This document shows, piece by piece, positions 34,079 through 46,055 of a stretch of DNA of 64,000 nucleotides (position 1 is its first letter; the number at the start of each line of letters is the position of its first letter). Below the pieces are notes generated by a model that did no database searches, was not told where the DNA came from, and saw only the letters and a list, made by a program, of their open reading frames with translations. The stretch is taken from contig JAHQIW010001372.1 of the NCBI GenBank assembly GCA_019055375.1, positions 186,001-250,000 on the forward strand. Direction: 5' to 3'. The stretch is from Parelaphostrongylus tenuis (lineage: Eukaryota; Nematoda; Chromadorea; Rhabditida; Metastrongylidae). Position numbers and translations under genes: made by a program.

Positions 34079-34483
34079 CCTTTCCTTCGAGTGCTTTATC
34101 AAGACCACGCTCAAATTTCAATAGATCCTTTCATTATTATTTGAGCCAACATATCACTTGGTCTGGTAAAAGCTCTTGTACAGCCCGAGACACGTGTTTC
34201 GTCCTTACAGACTCATCAGCCGGGCAGAACCCGTCGTCTGTCGATCTTTTCATAGTCAGTTCTCTCGGGAGCGTCACACTCCTTATATATAGTTATCGTC
34301 GACCTACGCTTTACACTCTATGTCAGGTGAAACATTCACCTAACACAGAGTGTTTTCGCACTCGATTGCTAGCTGGCTGGTATTTTATCATATTATACCC
34401 TTCCTTCGAGTGCTTTATTGAGACCACGCTCAAATTTCAATAGATCCTTTCATTATTATTTGAGCCAACATGTCATGTGACGA
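34079..34483 (-). mobile_element. Family-A hammerhead unit with partial tandem copy
   Basis: The block from TTCCTTCGAGTGCTTTAT to the hammerhead tail occurs at 34082 and again at 34401, a period of 319 bp: one full monomer and the first part of a second. This head-to-tail arrangement is what animal retrozymes and Penelope pseudo-LTRs show. Confidence 0.75.
34183..34225 (-). ncRNA. Hammerhead ribozyme, family A
   Basis: Minus strand: stem I GCCCGG with TCGGGC (one G-U), core CTGATGA (34219-34213), stem II GTC/GAC around TGTAAG, GAAA (34200-34197), stem III ACA/TGT with a CG loop, cleavage triplet GTC. All invariant core positions are present, so it should be competent, possibly as a dimer. 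Confidence 0.9.
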
Positions 34484-34665
34484 TACCTAACTGTCGAGGA
34501 ATCACAACAAATTCTCCACCCTTATCACTAACCGATAGCCTTATTCTTCCCTCCCTTATCAACTCTCGAACCTCTTTCATGCCACGCTTTTGTAGCTCGG
34601 TGAGGTTCGATTGAAATCTTTTTATACGATAGTGAGTAAGGGTTTTGAAAGTCTCGTCCGCAAAT
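34484..34665 (-). pseudogene. Inverted fragment of the Penelope ORF
   Basis: The minus strand repeats 35434-35615 almost exactly (translation ...THYRIKRFQSNLTELQ... through VVIPRQL). Only this internal part of the ORF is duplicated, in inverted orientation. Confidence 0.85.
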
Positions 34666-35389
34666 GAAGAAGAAAGAAGAAGAGAAAACAAAAGAAGCAT
34701 TGTCACTAAGGCAAAAAATTGTCTTAGCTCGACAATGTGTGAAATTTCTCCGACGCTGCATAGAACATCAAATCGTTTCGAACTTCATTAAACGAAAACG
34801 ACTTCACGCGATATGTGGTGTACCAGAGGACAGCCATCGAATACTGGATATCGAAATGAAAGTGCTTCGCGCCTGTCTGCGAAGCAAGCAAGACAATCTG
34901 TACGCTATGCTGAAGAAGTGCGCGACGAAGGAATATTATTGTGATCAGTATTTGGAAGGCAACCTCTGGAGGAGAATAGTTGGTGGGTCAAAATTGATTT
35001 GCGATTCCATTAGGTTGAATGCTAAAGATACTTTACAGAGAAAATTCGATGATCTTTTAAGTAGATCGCATAACATGATTTTGAGAAGGCATACGGATAC
35101 CGCTAATGAAGAACAAGCGAGTCACAATAGGACAAGTAATGCACCAAGAAATTCAAGGGTCATTGTGCTAGGAGGCGTAACTCTCCCTGATGGTGCGCGC
35201 TCGCTATTAGAATTGGGTCCAAGCTTTTCACCATCTCAACCCATTTCTAAGGTGTCCTTGCGTAAGGTTGCATGTGGCTTACATGATCTGCAAGATCAAT
35301 TCCGTAAAAAGGCCAGAGCTGAAGAGACTAATAGGAATGAACAGCAAGTAGAGTGCACCAATACCACCATTTCCTCGGCCGTTCTTTAG
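34664..35389 (+). CDS. Penelope-like ORF, N-terminal region
   Basis: 241 codons, basic and helical (KKKEEEKTKEALSLRQKIVL...), typical of the region before the RT in Penelope-like proteins. The ATG lies exactly at the junction with the inverted fragment (34665), so the natural start may be lost. The frame closes at 35389 in TAG, while the reading continues in another frame as QDLSEEVERKFRKFADETF, so a frameshift separates it from the RT part. Confidence 0.65.
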   Translation: MKKKEEEKTKEALSLRQKIVLARQCVKFLRRCIEHQIVSNFIKRKRLHAICGVPEDSHRILDIEMKVLRACLRSKQDNLYAMLKKCATKEYYCDQYLEGNLWRRIVGGSKLICDSIRLNAKDTLQRKFDDLLSRSHNMILRRHTDTANEEQASHNRTSNAPRNSRVIVLGGVTLPDGARSLLELGPSFSPSQPISKVSLRKVACGLHDLQDQFRKKARAEETNRNEQQVECTNTTISSAVL

Positions 35390-35394
35390 ACAAC

Positions 35395-36409
35395 AAGACC
35401 TCAGCGAGGAGGTTGAAAGAAAATTCCGGAAATTTGCGGACGAGACTTTCAAAACCCTTACTCACTATCGTATGAAAAGATTTCAATCGAACCTCACCGA
35501 GCTACAAAAGCGTGGCATGAAAGAGGTTCGAGAGTTGATAAGGGAGGGAAGAATAAGGCTATCGGTTAGTGATAAGGGTGGAGAATTTGTTGTGATTCCT
35601 CGACAGTTAGATATCGCAATAACGAATGAGCATCTCGAAGATGCTTCGCTTTACCGATCATCCTCTGTAAAGGTATTCAAAAGGCAAAACCGCAAATTAA
35701 CAATGAGTGGGTCCGTACGGCAAAAGCGGCAGGCTTGAGACCATCTATCATTTCTCAATTAAAATCCCGTCACCAACATATCCTGTCTTATACTTACTTA
35801 TGAAAACACATAAGTTAGTATCCACTGATGATCTAATGTCTAACGATCCATCCATATTCAAAGTTAGACCTACCATCCGCTGTGTAGGCAGACCGACGGA
35901 TAGGATAGCTGGTTCTTAACGTCAATAACATCCCAGTTGCTAGGACACACTCCAGCCCATCTGACGAACACTCAGATGTGCCTGGATCGTCTACGTAACC
36001 CGAACCGAACAGCGCGTACGTAAGGGAGTCATTCGACGTCACTGCTCTATACACCAAAGTATCGAATGACTCCGCATTGCAAGCCACACATGAGCTTCTG
36101 ATACAACACCAGGGAGCTGTAAACATGTATAGCTTGTCGATTGAGCAGTTCATGGTCCTGTTAAAAGAGTGCCTGAACTGCTCAATCTTCAGATGGTCCG
36201 GGAATTATTTCGCGCAAATCAGAGGGCTGGCAATGGGGCAGCGACTGGCGCCTAGCCTAGCGATTGCCTTTATGTCGAAAGTGGAAGCACCAGTGATGGA
36301 TCTCCGGCCATTACTCTACTGTAGGTATATAGATGACTTTTTGGTTATCTGCTCCTTTCAAGAGGAGCTGGATGATTGTTTTAGATTGCTGAATGAACAG
36401 TCAGAGTAG
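35395..36409 (+). pseudogene. Penelope-like reverse transcriptase (frameshifted)
   Basis: Successive frames cover 35395-35738 (KGGEFVVIPRQLDIAITNEH), 35707-35919 (LYLLMKTHK, VRPTIRCVGRPTDRI, the RT motifs that follow an LPK.HK-type signature in this family) and 36077-36409 (GLAMGQRLAPSLA and RYIDDFLVI; the catalytic YIDD is at 36325-36336). A TAG at 36408-36410 interrupts just before IKFTREIPKDHWLPFL. Confidence 0.85.
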
Positions 36410-36454
36410 ATAAAGTTTACCCGTGAGATACCAAAAGACCATTGGCTTCCTTTC

Positions 36455-37228
36455 TTGAACGTGCAAATAAGCTTAAGCGAGAGCGGCTACATCACAAAGT
36501 GGTACCGGAAGCCAAGTAGTAAAAATATCCTGGTTCACTATCTCTCTTCTCATCCCTCACATACGAAAAAGGCGCTAGTAAAGAACATGTTTCGAACAGC
36601 ACCCAACGTATGTACTGGGGAGGAGCAGAGAGTAGAATCCGTGAAATTGGCTCGGAAAATAGCCACTTCTAATGGATATGAATTTGTAGCCCCTCGACTT
36701 AGGTTTAGAGGAAACAGTACGCCTCCGAACGAAAACTCGAATGAAAGAAAAATTCCGTTCATCCTCCCGTTCTTTTCAAATGAGATTAGTACAGCTATAA
36801 AACGCTGTTTGAAAAGAGCGGGTTTAGAGCAATCGGTGGCTCTTATTGAAATACCACCGAATACTCTGAAACGCCAACTAGTTCGCAACCGCTTATATGA
36901 CCGTCTCTGTATAATGAAAGATTGTAAAATATGTCCTAACGGCAGCGACGGTGATTGCACGAGCGTAGGCACAGTCTACCTAATCTCTTGCAAAGTGTGT
37001 AGCGATAAATATATTGGCGAAACGGGTAGGCTGCTCTATGCCCGCATAGAAGAACACCTAGCTGATAAGCGTCTTAAAAGACGCAACACACCGCTAGGGA
37101 CGCATAGAGAACAGAAACACGACGGAGTTGATTTTGAGATTGAAGTCACCATCCTTGCGCAGGAACAAAAATATCAGCGCGAAATCTTCTTGAAGCACTT
37201 TGGATTAATACCACCAATCCAACTATGA
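36455..37228 (+). CDS. Penelope-like RT thumb and GIY-YIG endonuclease
   Basis: 257 codons open to the natural stop at 37226-37228. It starts in the RT thumb (FLNVQISLSESGYITKWYRK) and ends with a GIY-YIG nuclease: GTVYLISCKVCSDKYIGETG, then R.EEHL, preceded by a Cys-rich CKICPN motif. GIY-YIG nucleases in these elements nick target DNA. It is probably the C-terminal half of one polyprotein with the preceding entries. Confidence 0.85.
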   Translation: MNVQISLSESGYITKWYRKPSSKNILVHYLSSHPSHTKKALVKNMFRTAPNVCTGEEQRVESVKLARKIATSNGYEFVAPRLRFRGNSTPPNENSNERKIPFILPFFSNEISTAIKRCLKRAGLEQSVALIEIPPNTLKRQLVRNRLYDRLCIMKDCKICPNGSDGDCTSVGTVYLISCKVCSDKYIGETGRLLYARIEEHLADKRLKRRNTPLGTHREQKHDGVDFEIEVTILAQEQKYQREIFLKHFGLIPPIQL

Positions 37229-37630
37229 ACCGCAGGGAGGAATGCCTCGTTATCACACGTGATTTTAGTCAGTATATAAGACTGTTATTTTGATGGGTAA
37301 GGTGCATTACGAGCCTATGTGATCTCCTTCCGGTAGTCTCCACTTGAATCATTCGGTGGAACACATATAAAAAGCGGTGAGTATGTTGAGAGTTGATTTT
37401 GTGCTTGATGCGATTGAAATCTAGGTCTGGTGATTTTTTCTAAGGGAGTATTGCAGGTGTTTGGCTCATTGGATTGCGGACAATTTGACCTTTCCAGGCT
37501 CTGAAGAAGGCGAACTGCCGAAACGTCAGCTGTCAAATAAAGTTTATTGTATCACCTCGTGTTTGGCTTAAAGAAGAATTTAAGAAATTGTGTTGAAGCA
37601 TGCCGAGGTTATTAGACAGTCGGTCTTGAG
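37229..37630 (+). other. Penelope 3' UTR and terminus
   Basis: Contains GAAGAAGGCGAACTGCCGAAACGT, a phrase also present in different form at 49012-49045 of the second Penelope copy, then AATAAAGTTTATTG and the end that is repeated, inverted, at 33970. Confidence 0.7.
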
Positions 37631-37642
37631 TTTTGTTTCTCA

Positions 37643-39060
37643 TTCAAAGATTTCTCGCTGATCAAAGCTTTTTCCCTCGGAGGTTTAGTAATCAGTGGAT
37701 AGATCAAATGTTAGGGATTCCAGCATTTCATTTGGTTTTCAAAATGGACCAAGCATTACGCCCTCACTTCGATGCCTTGGAAAAAGCGCAATTTTTGGTC
37801 GGTTTGAATACTCAATAGCACAGATCATAAGATTTTCAGTGGTACATTTCATCTCCATGAAGATCTTTCTATTATGCTGGAAGAGCAAAAATGAATTTTT
37901 GTTCCTCATTCGAAGATTTTCCGTTGACTAAAAGCCTTTCCTTCGGAGTTTTAGTAATCGATCGATAGAGAAAATCTTAAGGATTCCAATGACCTATTTT
38001 TAAAATGTCCACGCATTGCGCTATAACAACCAAAATAAAAGTGGGCTTTTCAAAACTGAAAAGGAACATCGAGTGCGAAACGCACTTTTATTTTGCTTCT
38101 TATAAAGCACTAAAAAACCCCTTCAAGAAATCAAAAGCATTATTGAAATTCCTAGAATTCGATCTATCGTTTCATTCTTGAAGCTATAACAGAGAGGTTC
38201 TGCTCAGCGAGATATCATTCAATGAGAAACAAAATTTTGTTCTTGCCCTTTCAACGCAATAACGAGATCTTTCTGGAGATGGAATATCCGTTCAAATTTT
38301 TTCAAAATAAGCTATCGAATAAATATTCAAACATCAAAAACGATCAAAAAATACGTTTTTTTTCCAATTTATTGAAGTGAAGAGAGGATAGTTCAAGTGA
38401 TCCATTTTTTGCACAACCCAATGTTGTTTTGACTGTTACAGCGTAATACCAAGTCCATCATAAAAACTAAGTAGATCATTGGTATCCTTAAGATTTGATC
38501 CATCGATTGGTTAGTGAATCGCCAAAAGAAAGGTTTTGATCAGCGAGAAATGTTTGAGTGAGTAACAACATTTTTTTTTTGCTATTTCAGCGCAAGAACA
38601 AGGCCTTTTTGAAGAAGGCTTCAAATTCTTTTGATTTGTGCTATCCAGCAACTATATGAACACTGAAAAGACCAAGAAATACGTTTTTCACAAGAGGTCG
38701 AAATGGCACTCAGCTAACGGAAGAGTACTGTTGTTTCCTCCTCACATAATTACTTTTCCCCTCATATCTTAACGTTATAGTGTCAACTTGGCGAACCTCC
38801 GATGAGCGGATGATCAGTGGGCATGCCGCGTGAGTTTGATCCACTGTCCGAATCAATGTGAATTGCACTTCTAACCTCTGCGCTACGTACACTTCTTACA
38901 GTCCATCGAATCACAACATCTTCTAGGTGAATGTCGTATTTGTTCAGAGATTGACTTTTAGAATTGTTCCGACAACCGCGCAATGATTATGATACGATGA
39001 TATCAATTCAGCAACACAGCCACCCACTAGTCTCCTAGAACAGACGTATTCTGCAGTGCT
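37643..39060. repeat. AGCGCAATA-module array, right arm
   Basis: Mirror of about 15500-16600. AGCGCAATA-like boxes appear near 38250, 38440 and 38587. No gene. Confidence 0.55.
38770..38905 (-). mobile_element. tRNA-derived SINE-like element (family 2)
   Basis: Mirror of 15700-15830, with the same A-box-like and B-box-like stretches on the minus strand. Confidence 0.6.
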
Positions 39061-39465
39061 AAACAAAACTGATACGCCGAAAAACAATCCCTGTTCGGCT
39101 ATGTAAAATGATTATGCCCTCATTCCGTCATCACCATCAATGTTGATATCAACGGATTATCGACAAGGTGATTATATAGAATGACTGCCGGACTAACTCT
39201 CAGCAATAAAATCTTTCTCGGGAAAATGAATATTCTATCTGACCTGGAAAATGTTTGCTCCTCCTGTCGACATGTAAAGCAATTGATAGGTGATGTGGCT
39301 AGTGGCTGCGTGGCTAGATATTTTTCAATACAAATGGATTATTCATAAAAGATCGATAATATCACCAAAATAGTACACAGAAAAGGCAAAATTACATTAC
39401 AGCACGCATAGTCGCTCTCAACTAATTCGTATATCATTCATTAAAAAGTGTTCCAGTAAGAGATC

Positions 39466-39550
39466 ATGATAGCTGTATGTCTTTTGGCCCGTGTTTCGTT
39501 CACAGGCACCTTCACTTTGTTCTCTATGTTGGCCGGAGTTGGAGTAAGTC
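39466..39550 (+). pseudogene. TIMP-like exon-1 relic, copy T6
   Basis: ATG at 39466 starts MIAVCLLARVS, a decayed TIMP signal peptide, followed by TFTLFSMLAGVG and a GT donor-like site (GGAGTAAGT). The cysteines of the mature N-terminus are gone. A TTCCAG acceptor-like site lies 12 nt upstream of the ATG. Mirror partner of T5. Confidence 0.5.
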
Positions 39551-42360
39551 ATCACTAAACATTTTTAGAAAAACGATCAAGAAGAGCAGCTTTCATGAAT
39601 TTGAATTAGTCACGAACTCTAAACCTTTGTGAACAAGTTGTTTTTAAAACGTAGCATTTATGAAATGAAAATGATTTTCTACAAAATTTTTAGAGCAATT
39701 ATTCATTGGTCTTCGGTATTTCATGTAAAAATAGATTCTGTATGAGAACAACGATTTCTCCTTGACGTACTCAGTTCACGACGTCGATCATATCTATTGA
39801 GCCATGTAACCGGCCTCTAAAAAGCCTTTCCATAACGCTTTAGCAGAAGAAAATGTTTGTGTACCACACACGCATGTTTCTCATAAGACAGATATGTTTA
39901 CTGGAATTGTGATTAATCCCTAAGCGACGAGGTACACTAACTGAGGTACACGACTGTTCAAGGACCTTATGGCCTTTCTCGCTGGACAGAAGCATTTTCT
40001 CGGGCATTTAACAAGCATTCAAAAGTTAAATATCTGTGATTTCACAGACATGTATGATTTATGAAAATTACTTCTAATTGTGCTCTAACAACAAAAATCA
40101 AATTGTGTTTCACATTCAGTTTGCTGCATTCGCTCAGCTGGAGCTACGATTTGGCTCGTCACCAAGGTTTCACTGGTCATTCGGTAGCCCAAGTCTCTGG
40201 TATTCTTATAAGGTTCTTGGTTTTCCAAAACGTTACCATAGAGGTTGCAAGAGCGAAGACCTTGGTTTCACGCTTAAATGTTACCCCGCCTCTTCGATGT
40301 CATAGTTGGTTTATTCGGTAGTTATAGGAATAATTTATCCGTCAGAAGTATCTTGTCGTTGAATCAGGAATGAAAATATCAGAAATAGAATTTTTATAAA
40401 GGTCTTTTGTTACAAAGAGCGGCTAATTGCCTAAAAAATCTTCGATTTTAAGAATTAAAACCAAAGTCTTGTTTAAAAATGGCAATCTTTCAATCTTTAT
40501 TGTGCATTTGCATCGTCTGTAGTGCAGGAACGTAGCTTGAAAGCAAATCTAGACACCTCTAATAAATGTCTGTGCGGAGAATATTGTAGTATGTAGTCGG
40601 AGAAGCTCTAGGAAGAGAGAGCGTTTATCATAGTGGAAAATGCGATACTTCCCCAACAAGCATGCATATTCAAAAAATAAGGAAATTCTTTGCTCTTTTC
40701 AGACATTGCAGTATATTTGTAGCTTAGATCTTAGAAATTTGGACGGTGTACTTTGTTTTTCAAAAGCTTTTATCATATTACGCTGCAACAGTGTAAAGAT
40801 TATTTGACTTCACTTCTACACGTTTTTCGAGGAACAAGGCTTTTCCTCAGAAAACTTAGCAAGTATTCGATAGCATAAATTTCGGCAAGTTCAGTAATGC
40901 TTTTGGTTTTCCAATAAACTCTTTACTGCGTTGTAACACTGAAATTAAGATTCACTTTACATGAAGCGCTCTCATACCTTGGACCGGTATGTGGATGGAT
41001 TACGCAACATTGGCATCAAACTATCGTCTTTCAATGCCCAGTCGACAGCTTAGATTTCGGGGATTTTGATAACGAACTCATCTTTTGAAAAAAGCCTCCT
41101 AGCGAGCTTTAGCAACAAGACTAGAATTGTTTTGCACAGTTGAATGCTTTTTTCTGAACACGGCTTATCTTGTAGACTTTCATACCGAATCGATATCGCA
41201 AATCTAACGAATTTAAATGGTATCTTTTGAGAAAAATTCCTAGTGGGTTGTCACAAAGAATGCTGAGCTTCGCATTCGGCGCCGCGTACAACGCGCAGCT
41301 CAATGTACACGTGACGTGCGATGCGCGTCGAGTGCGAAACCCAGTATTCTATCAATTGTATCAACACGCTAAAAAGTCTTGTTCGAAAACCCAGTGTATC
41401 ATTGAATTATTTGATATTTTTGCTGTCGAATGGTTATTGGAAGTCTGGATGGAAAGCTTTATCCAGCGAAAGATGCCTGCGTGTGAGTTGAATTCTTAAT
41501 TTTACTTTTACAATATAATATAAGAACAGTTTGAAAAATTAAATACACCTCTTGAAATTTCGAGAATCAAACTGTCGAGTACTCACCAAAACGTCAAAGA
41601 GGACTAAATAATACGTTTTCTGTAATATGGGTGCCGGTGTGGGAGAAGTACTGAAGATACTTCTTTGGAGACACATATTCCTGACCAATAGTTTGCATAA
41701 TGCTGAAAAAGAGAGCATTTTATCAACAAATCATTTTTTTGATCGTCATAGAATGTCTGCAATGCTGTCGAAGTCGGGCATTTAGAGTACGTGGAAGTCG
41801 GCTGGTTTCTTGCACCAGAGCCTCACATTTTCTTGAACACTTCCTGTCGTTACCAAAGCGTAGGGAAAGATTGTCGGTGATAACACCTTTCTAGACCAGT
41901 TTTCAATTATCTCTTCATCATTGTCCTCTTCATGTATTTTGGCACATTATCATGCAATATTGATTAAAGGTTCAAAGGTCTCTTCTCTATCTAAGCTTAG
42001 ACAAGTCAAACTGACTCACAAAACCTTAGTCGGCCACTTCCGATGGCACACTTTCGAATAAGTGGATGTTGAGTGACAATAGAAAACAAGCGAAAAATAT
42101 GCACCACTGACTACTTTTATTAAGCACGTCTGTGATTTACGGCACAGAGTTTTCCGTGCACAAGTATTTGACTCGTCTTCGCAAATACGGACCATAAGCG
42201 ATTCGTATTACTCAGCATAGTGTAGGCATGCAAGCGATGAACGTGCACGAGGATACACGGAGGCAGACGATCAGGTTTGTGGTTTACTAATGGACGGCTA
42301 CAACCACTTCATGTGATCACATTGGAATTATTTTGAGTTCTTGGAACTTGAAAGAGATAA
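39551..42360. other. Right-arm sequence without a recognised gene
   Basis: Mirrors 12361-15060: for example 41230-41345 with 13270-13385, and 42010-42360 with 12361-12700. Frames such as 41227-41499 and 40061-40321 have no motif and are not kept in the mirror. Confidence 0.45.
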
Positions 42361-43099
42361 ATGAAATCGCCTTGAGGTCAATCAACTAAGAAAATATATA
42401 GAATAGGAAAATGAGTCACATGTAAAGCGGCATAGGTTGTAACGACGAATAATGCTCATAGTGTGGATATATGAATACATACAACCAGAATTCTGGAATG
42501 ATAGAATGAAATGCTCTTCTATATTTGTTCGTAGACCCCAACTCTTGCAGTATACTAATAACCCAAATTATTGAATAATAACTATGAAGTGGTAATACAT
42601 TCAGTACACATGATCATTATTGAAAAACTACCGAGTGCTCTCGATATGTAATAGTTCTCATGATTTCTTGGTACTATTTATATGAAAAATATATAAGACT
42701 CGAAGATTTATATCGCAGTGTTCTTTGTACAACTCATCACATTCGATTGAACACCAAAACACTATTATTGCATGGTAAACTAGAGCTTTCCACCACACAG
42801 AAGAGCTATACATGCTCCAAAAGCATATGAGCGTGTAGAAAAATCTGTGCTGTATCAGAGTAGTAAAAGAGACCTAGAAAATACTACAAGACAGAGAAGA
42901 AACCCCCCACTGAACAGCGGAAATCGTGCACCGTTGCGCGAATCGATTTCTGTGGTCGTCTCTTTAGGGTTAATAACTCGGTGGCGTAAGTTTCGAAGAA
43001 TTCAACGCTGTGCTTATATTCTGGAAAGATCGCTTTATCCAATGTAACAAGGGGGTAAGATGAGTATCACGTACACGGCGCATATCGCCTGGCCTCAGT
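42361..43099. other. Sequence upstream of the RTE ORF
   Basis: No mirror in the left arm. A 66-codon frame at 42847-43047 may be the 5' region of the RTE element, but this could not be shown. Confidence 0.35.
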
Positions 43100-46055
43100 T
43101 GTGGGTATGTGCTGCACGTGGTTTTATACGGTTTGTCACGATCGATTGATCGAACGCCCCGACGCATCACGCATGAGGCAGCCAATATGGAAACGGACAC
43201 AAATCACGATCTGTACCTATAATGCACGAGCACTTGCTCACGAATCCGCTGTAGAAGATCTATTAATTCAAGCAAGAAGGATAAGTTACGACGTCATTGG
43301 TCCGGCTGACAGGAGAAGACACCACCCTTTTCACGCTGTTTATGACACCAGAGAAGAACTGTTTCTTGGAACATGCGATTGCAGAGAGCCGGCGGCGTTG
43401 TTCTCCATATCAAATCGAATTTGACAGTGAACATCGATTTATTCAAACAACTATCAACACCTACCGGATGATTGCGGTTGAAGCAATGTGGATCAATGCC
43501 GGCATTGACCATCTTCATTGCATACGCACCAACATAAAGCTATGACGAAGACGACGTTGAAGCTTTTATATGGATATTGAAAAGTCCTTTAGAAAAGACC
43601 GTACATTCTTCAAAATCATTCTTGGAGATTTCAACGCGAAAATTGGACCTAGAAGAAGTCCTGACGAACGTCACATTGGGACCCATGGACTAGAATTGAG
43701 AATTGAGTGAATAGGATCAAAGGCTATTGAGTTTATCATGACGATCCAAACCATCCATGATATCGCACAATTACAAAAGCCTCACTCTCAACGGTGGATG
43801 TGTGTGTCTCCCAATGGAGAGTACCATAACGAAATAGTCCACATCTTAGTAAATCGAAGGTTTTGCCTGAGCGATGTCGCTGTTGTTCCTAAGTTGAGCA
43901 CGGGATCAGACCATGCCTTCCTCGCGCAACTTTTCAACTTTTGCTGAACGCAGAGAAAGCCGCTCATCTCAAACAGGAAGTGCCAGAACTGCCATAAACT
44001 GGGATGTATTCAAATTATCACTCGGGTTTTAAGGAGACACCGTCGTCGACAACATCGACGAAGAATACGACCGGCTCACAGAATATATTTACGTTAGCGC
44101 TATGAAGGCCGACAGTCCTGAAGCCACAAAGAGGCGATTGTATTCGCAGACACTCATACTGATACGTTAACGTGAAATCGCACGAGCTACAGGGAACAGA
44201 ACCAACACGTCCGAACATGGGAAACGCTGCACAGAAGCGATGAAAGAAGACCTCAAAGAGAGGCGAGCAGCAGTAATGGTAGAAGCTGGAGAAGCTCGAA
44301 AGATCATTCGCAAAGTCCAGCGAGCTCTCGCCAATTATAAGACCAAGATTGTTTCGAACCGACGCCTTGAGGGGGTACTTGCAGCTTCCAGAAGGACAAT
44401 GGAGAATATCATCCATCAGTCTACTCTGATCTCCTTGCTGGCCATGTCCTCTTACAGTCATATAAATTGAAAGAAGATGAACCTGTCGTTTCACCAGTCC
44501 TCCTTTCTAAAATCCGAAATGTTATACCATCGACGAAGAACAGACAACACCCGGCCCACACAATATTAGACCGGAACACCTGAAGAGCCTACCGCCAGTT
44601 CTCATCAGCACCCTGGCTCGGCTCTTCACTCGCTACTTGTCAGATTGGAAGGTCCCTATTCAATGGAAAACGAGCAAGACCGTATTGTTGTTCAAAAAGG
44701 GAGGTCTTTACGACATAGGCAATTATCGCCTAATCTGCTTGCTGTCCGTTGTCTACAAACTCTTCACTCGAGTAATCCGAAACGGGATTGACAGAACACT
44801 GGACGAAGGGCAGACATGTGAACAAGCAGGGTTCCGAAAAGGATTTAGTAGCATAAACCACATCCACACGATCACAAAATTCATTGAAGTTTCACGAGAG
44901 TACAAAAGACCGCTATGCCTTGCTTTCAACTATTCAAAGAAAGCCCTTGATTCAGTGGAAAAAGAAGCGGTTATAGAGACCCTGGACAGCCAGGGTGCCC
45001 CTGCTCGGTACGTAGCGATCCTTCGTGAGCTCATAAGGATTTCACGACTATTAAACGCCATTCTGCAACAACATTACCATTGACGTAGAAGAGGAATTCG
45101 ACAAAGCGATACAACTTTGCCAGAATAATTCGCTGCAACCCTCAAAATGTCAATCAAAAATTAGAATGAGGCAATATGGGAGTGAAAATTGATGGCTGAC
45201 AATTGAACCATCTTTGTTTTGCTGATGAAATCGCTCTTATAACACCAAACATCGGCCAAGCAGAGCGAATGTTGACCGATTTCGACAACGCGTGTGGAAG
45301 GATTATCTTTCAACTAAATCTGACAAAAACGATGTTTATGAGGAACGGATGGGTTTCAAATGCCCCATATTCGCTCAACGAAACGAACATTTCCGAATGC
45401 TCCAGTTACGTATACTCACGTTATGAAATCAACATGATCATTGACCTAGCTCCAGAGTTGTGCAGGGCAAAACGAGCGGCTTGAGGAACGTTTGAGAGCA
45501 TCGAGGATTAAGTAAAAGAGGGCCGAGAACATCCAACTTCGTGCCCACCTTTTCAACTCGGCGATTATGCCTGCTCTAACGTCTGCATGAGAAATCTGGT
45601 CGCTACGTAAGCAGGATTAAAGATCACTTGGTGTTATTGAAGGCGCAGTAGAAAGGTTGATGCTAGGAGTATTCCTTTTCGTGCAAATGCGAGAAAGGAT
45701 TTGAAGTTCCGACCTATGTCAACGATCGAAGATCAGAAACACCGTTCTACACGCCAAGATATCGAAAACAAGGTGGGCCGGGCACATAATGTGTTTCTAC
45801 GATAACCGATCAACGAGAACCGATACCGACTAAACTCCTCGGGATGTAGAGCACTTCAAAGGAAAACCATCTATCCGATGACCGAATTCTTCACGAAAAG
45901 ACTAAAAGAAAGATATGATGCTCAGCGAATCCATAGAGCAAGGAGGATCTACTGGGCTACTCTTGTACGAGTTAGAGAAAAGTGGAAGTATTGCTGGTGC
46001 CCGCTCGAGTCACTCGATGATCAACGAGAAGACAGGAGATACAAGTGATATATGG
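43100..46055 (+). pseudogene. RTE-type non-LTR retrotransposon (endonuclease and RT), defective
   Basis: Endonuclease: TICTYNARALAHESAVEDLL at 43200, GDFNAKIGP at 43630-43660, GSDHAF at 43905. Linker: KEDLKERRAAVMVEAGEA at 44245. RT: VPIQWKTSKTVLLFKKG (44650), GNYRLICLLSVVYKLFTRVI (44720), EQAGFRKGF (44821); the catalytic box reads FADE at 45215 instead of FADD. C-terminal part (RARRIYWATLVRVREKWKYC) at 45925-46000. At least five frame changes and the altered FADD show it is dead. This family (RTE-1/BovB clade) is abundant in hookworms. The 5' end is uncertain; the left arm has only the 3' 400 bp. Confidence 0.85.

Larger units (their letters stand above)
33970..37630 (+). mobile_element. Penelope-like element, composite, with 12-bp target duplication
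   Basis: Flanked by TTTTGTTTCTCA at 33958-33969 and 37631-37642. The left arm (about 16590-16605) keeps the uninterrupted site, so this insertion followed the arm duplication. The left end carries an inverted copy of the element's 3' end (TGAGCCAAACACGAGGTGAT at 33988, against its complement near 37545). Order: inverted end, family-A hammerhead unit, inverted ORF fragment, plus-strand ORF in several frames, 3' UTR. The ORF has frameshifts and a stop, so it is not autonomous. Confidence 0.85.

Noticed and set aside
44018..44494. 158-codon minus-strand frame
   Set aside because: Antisense shadow of the RTE linker region.
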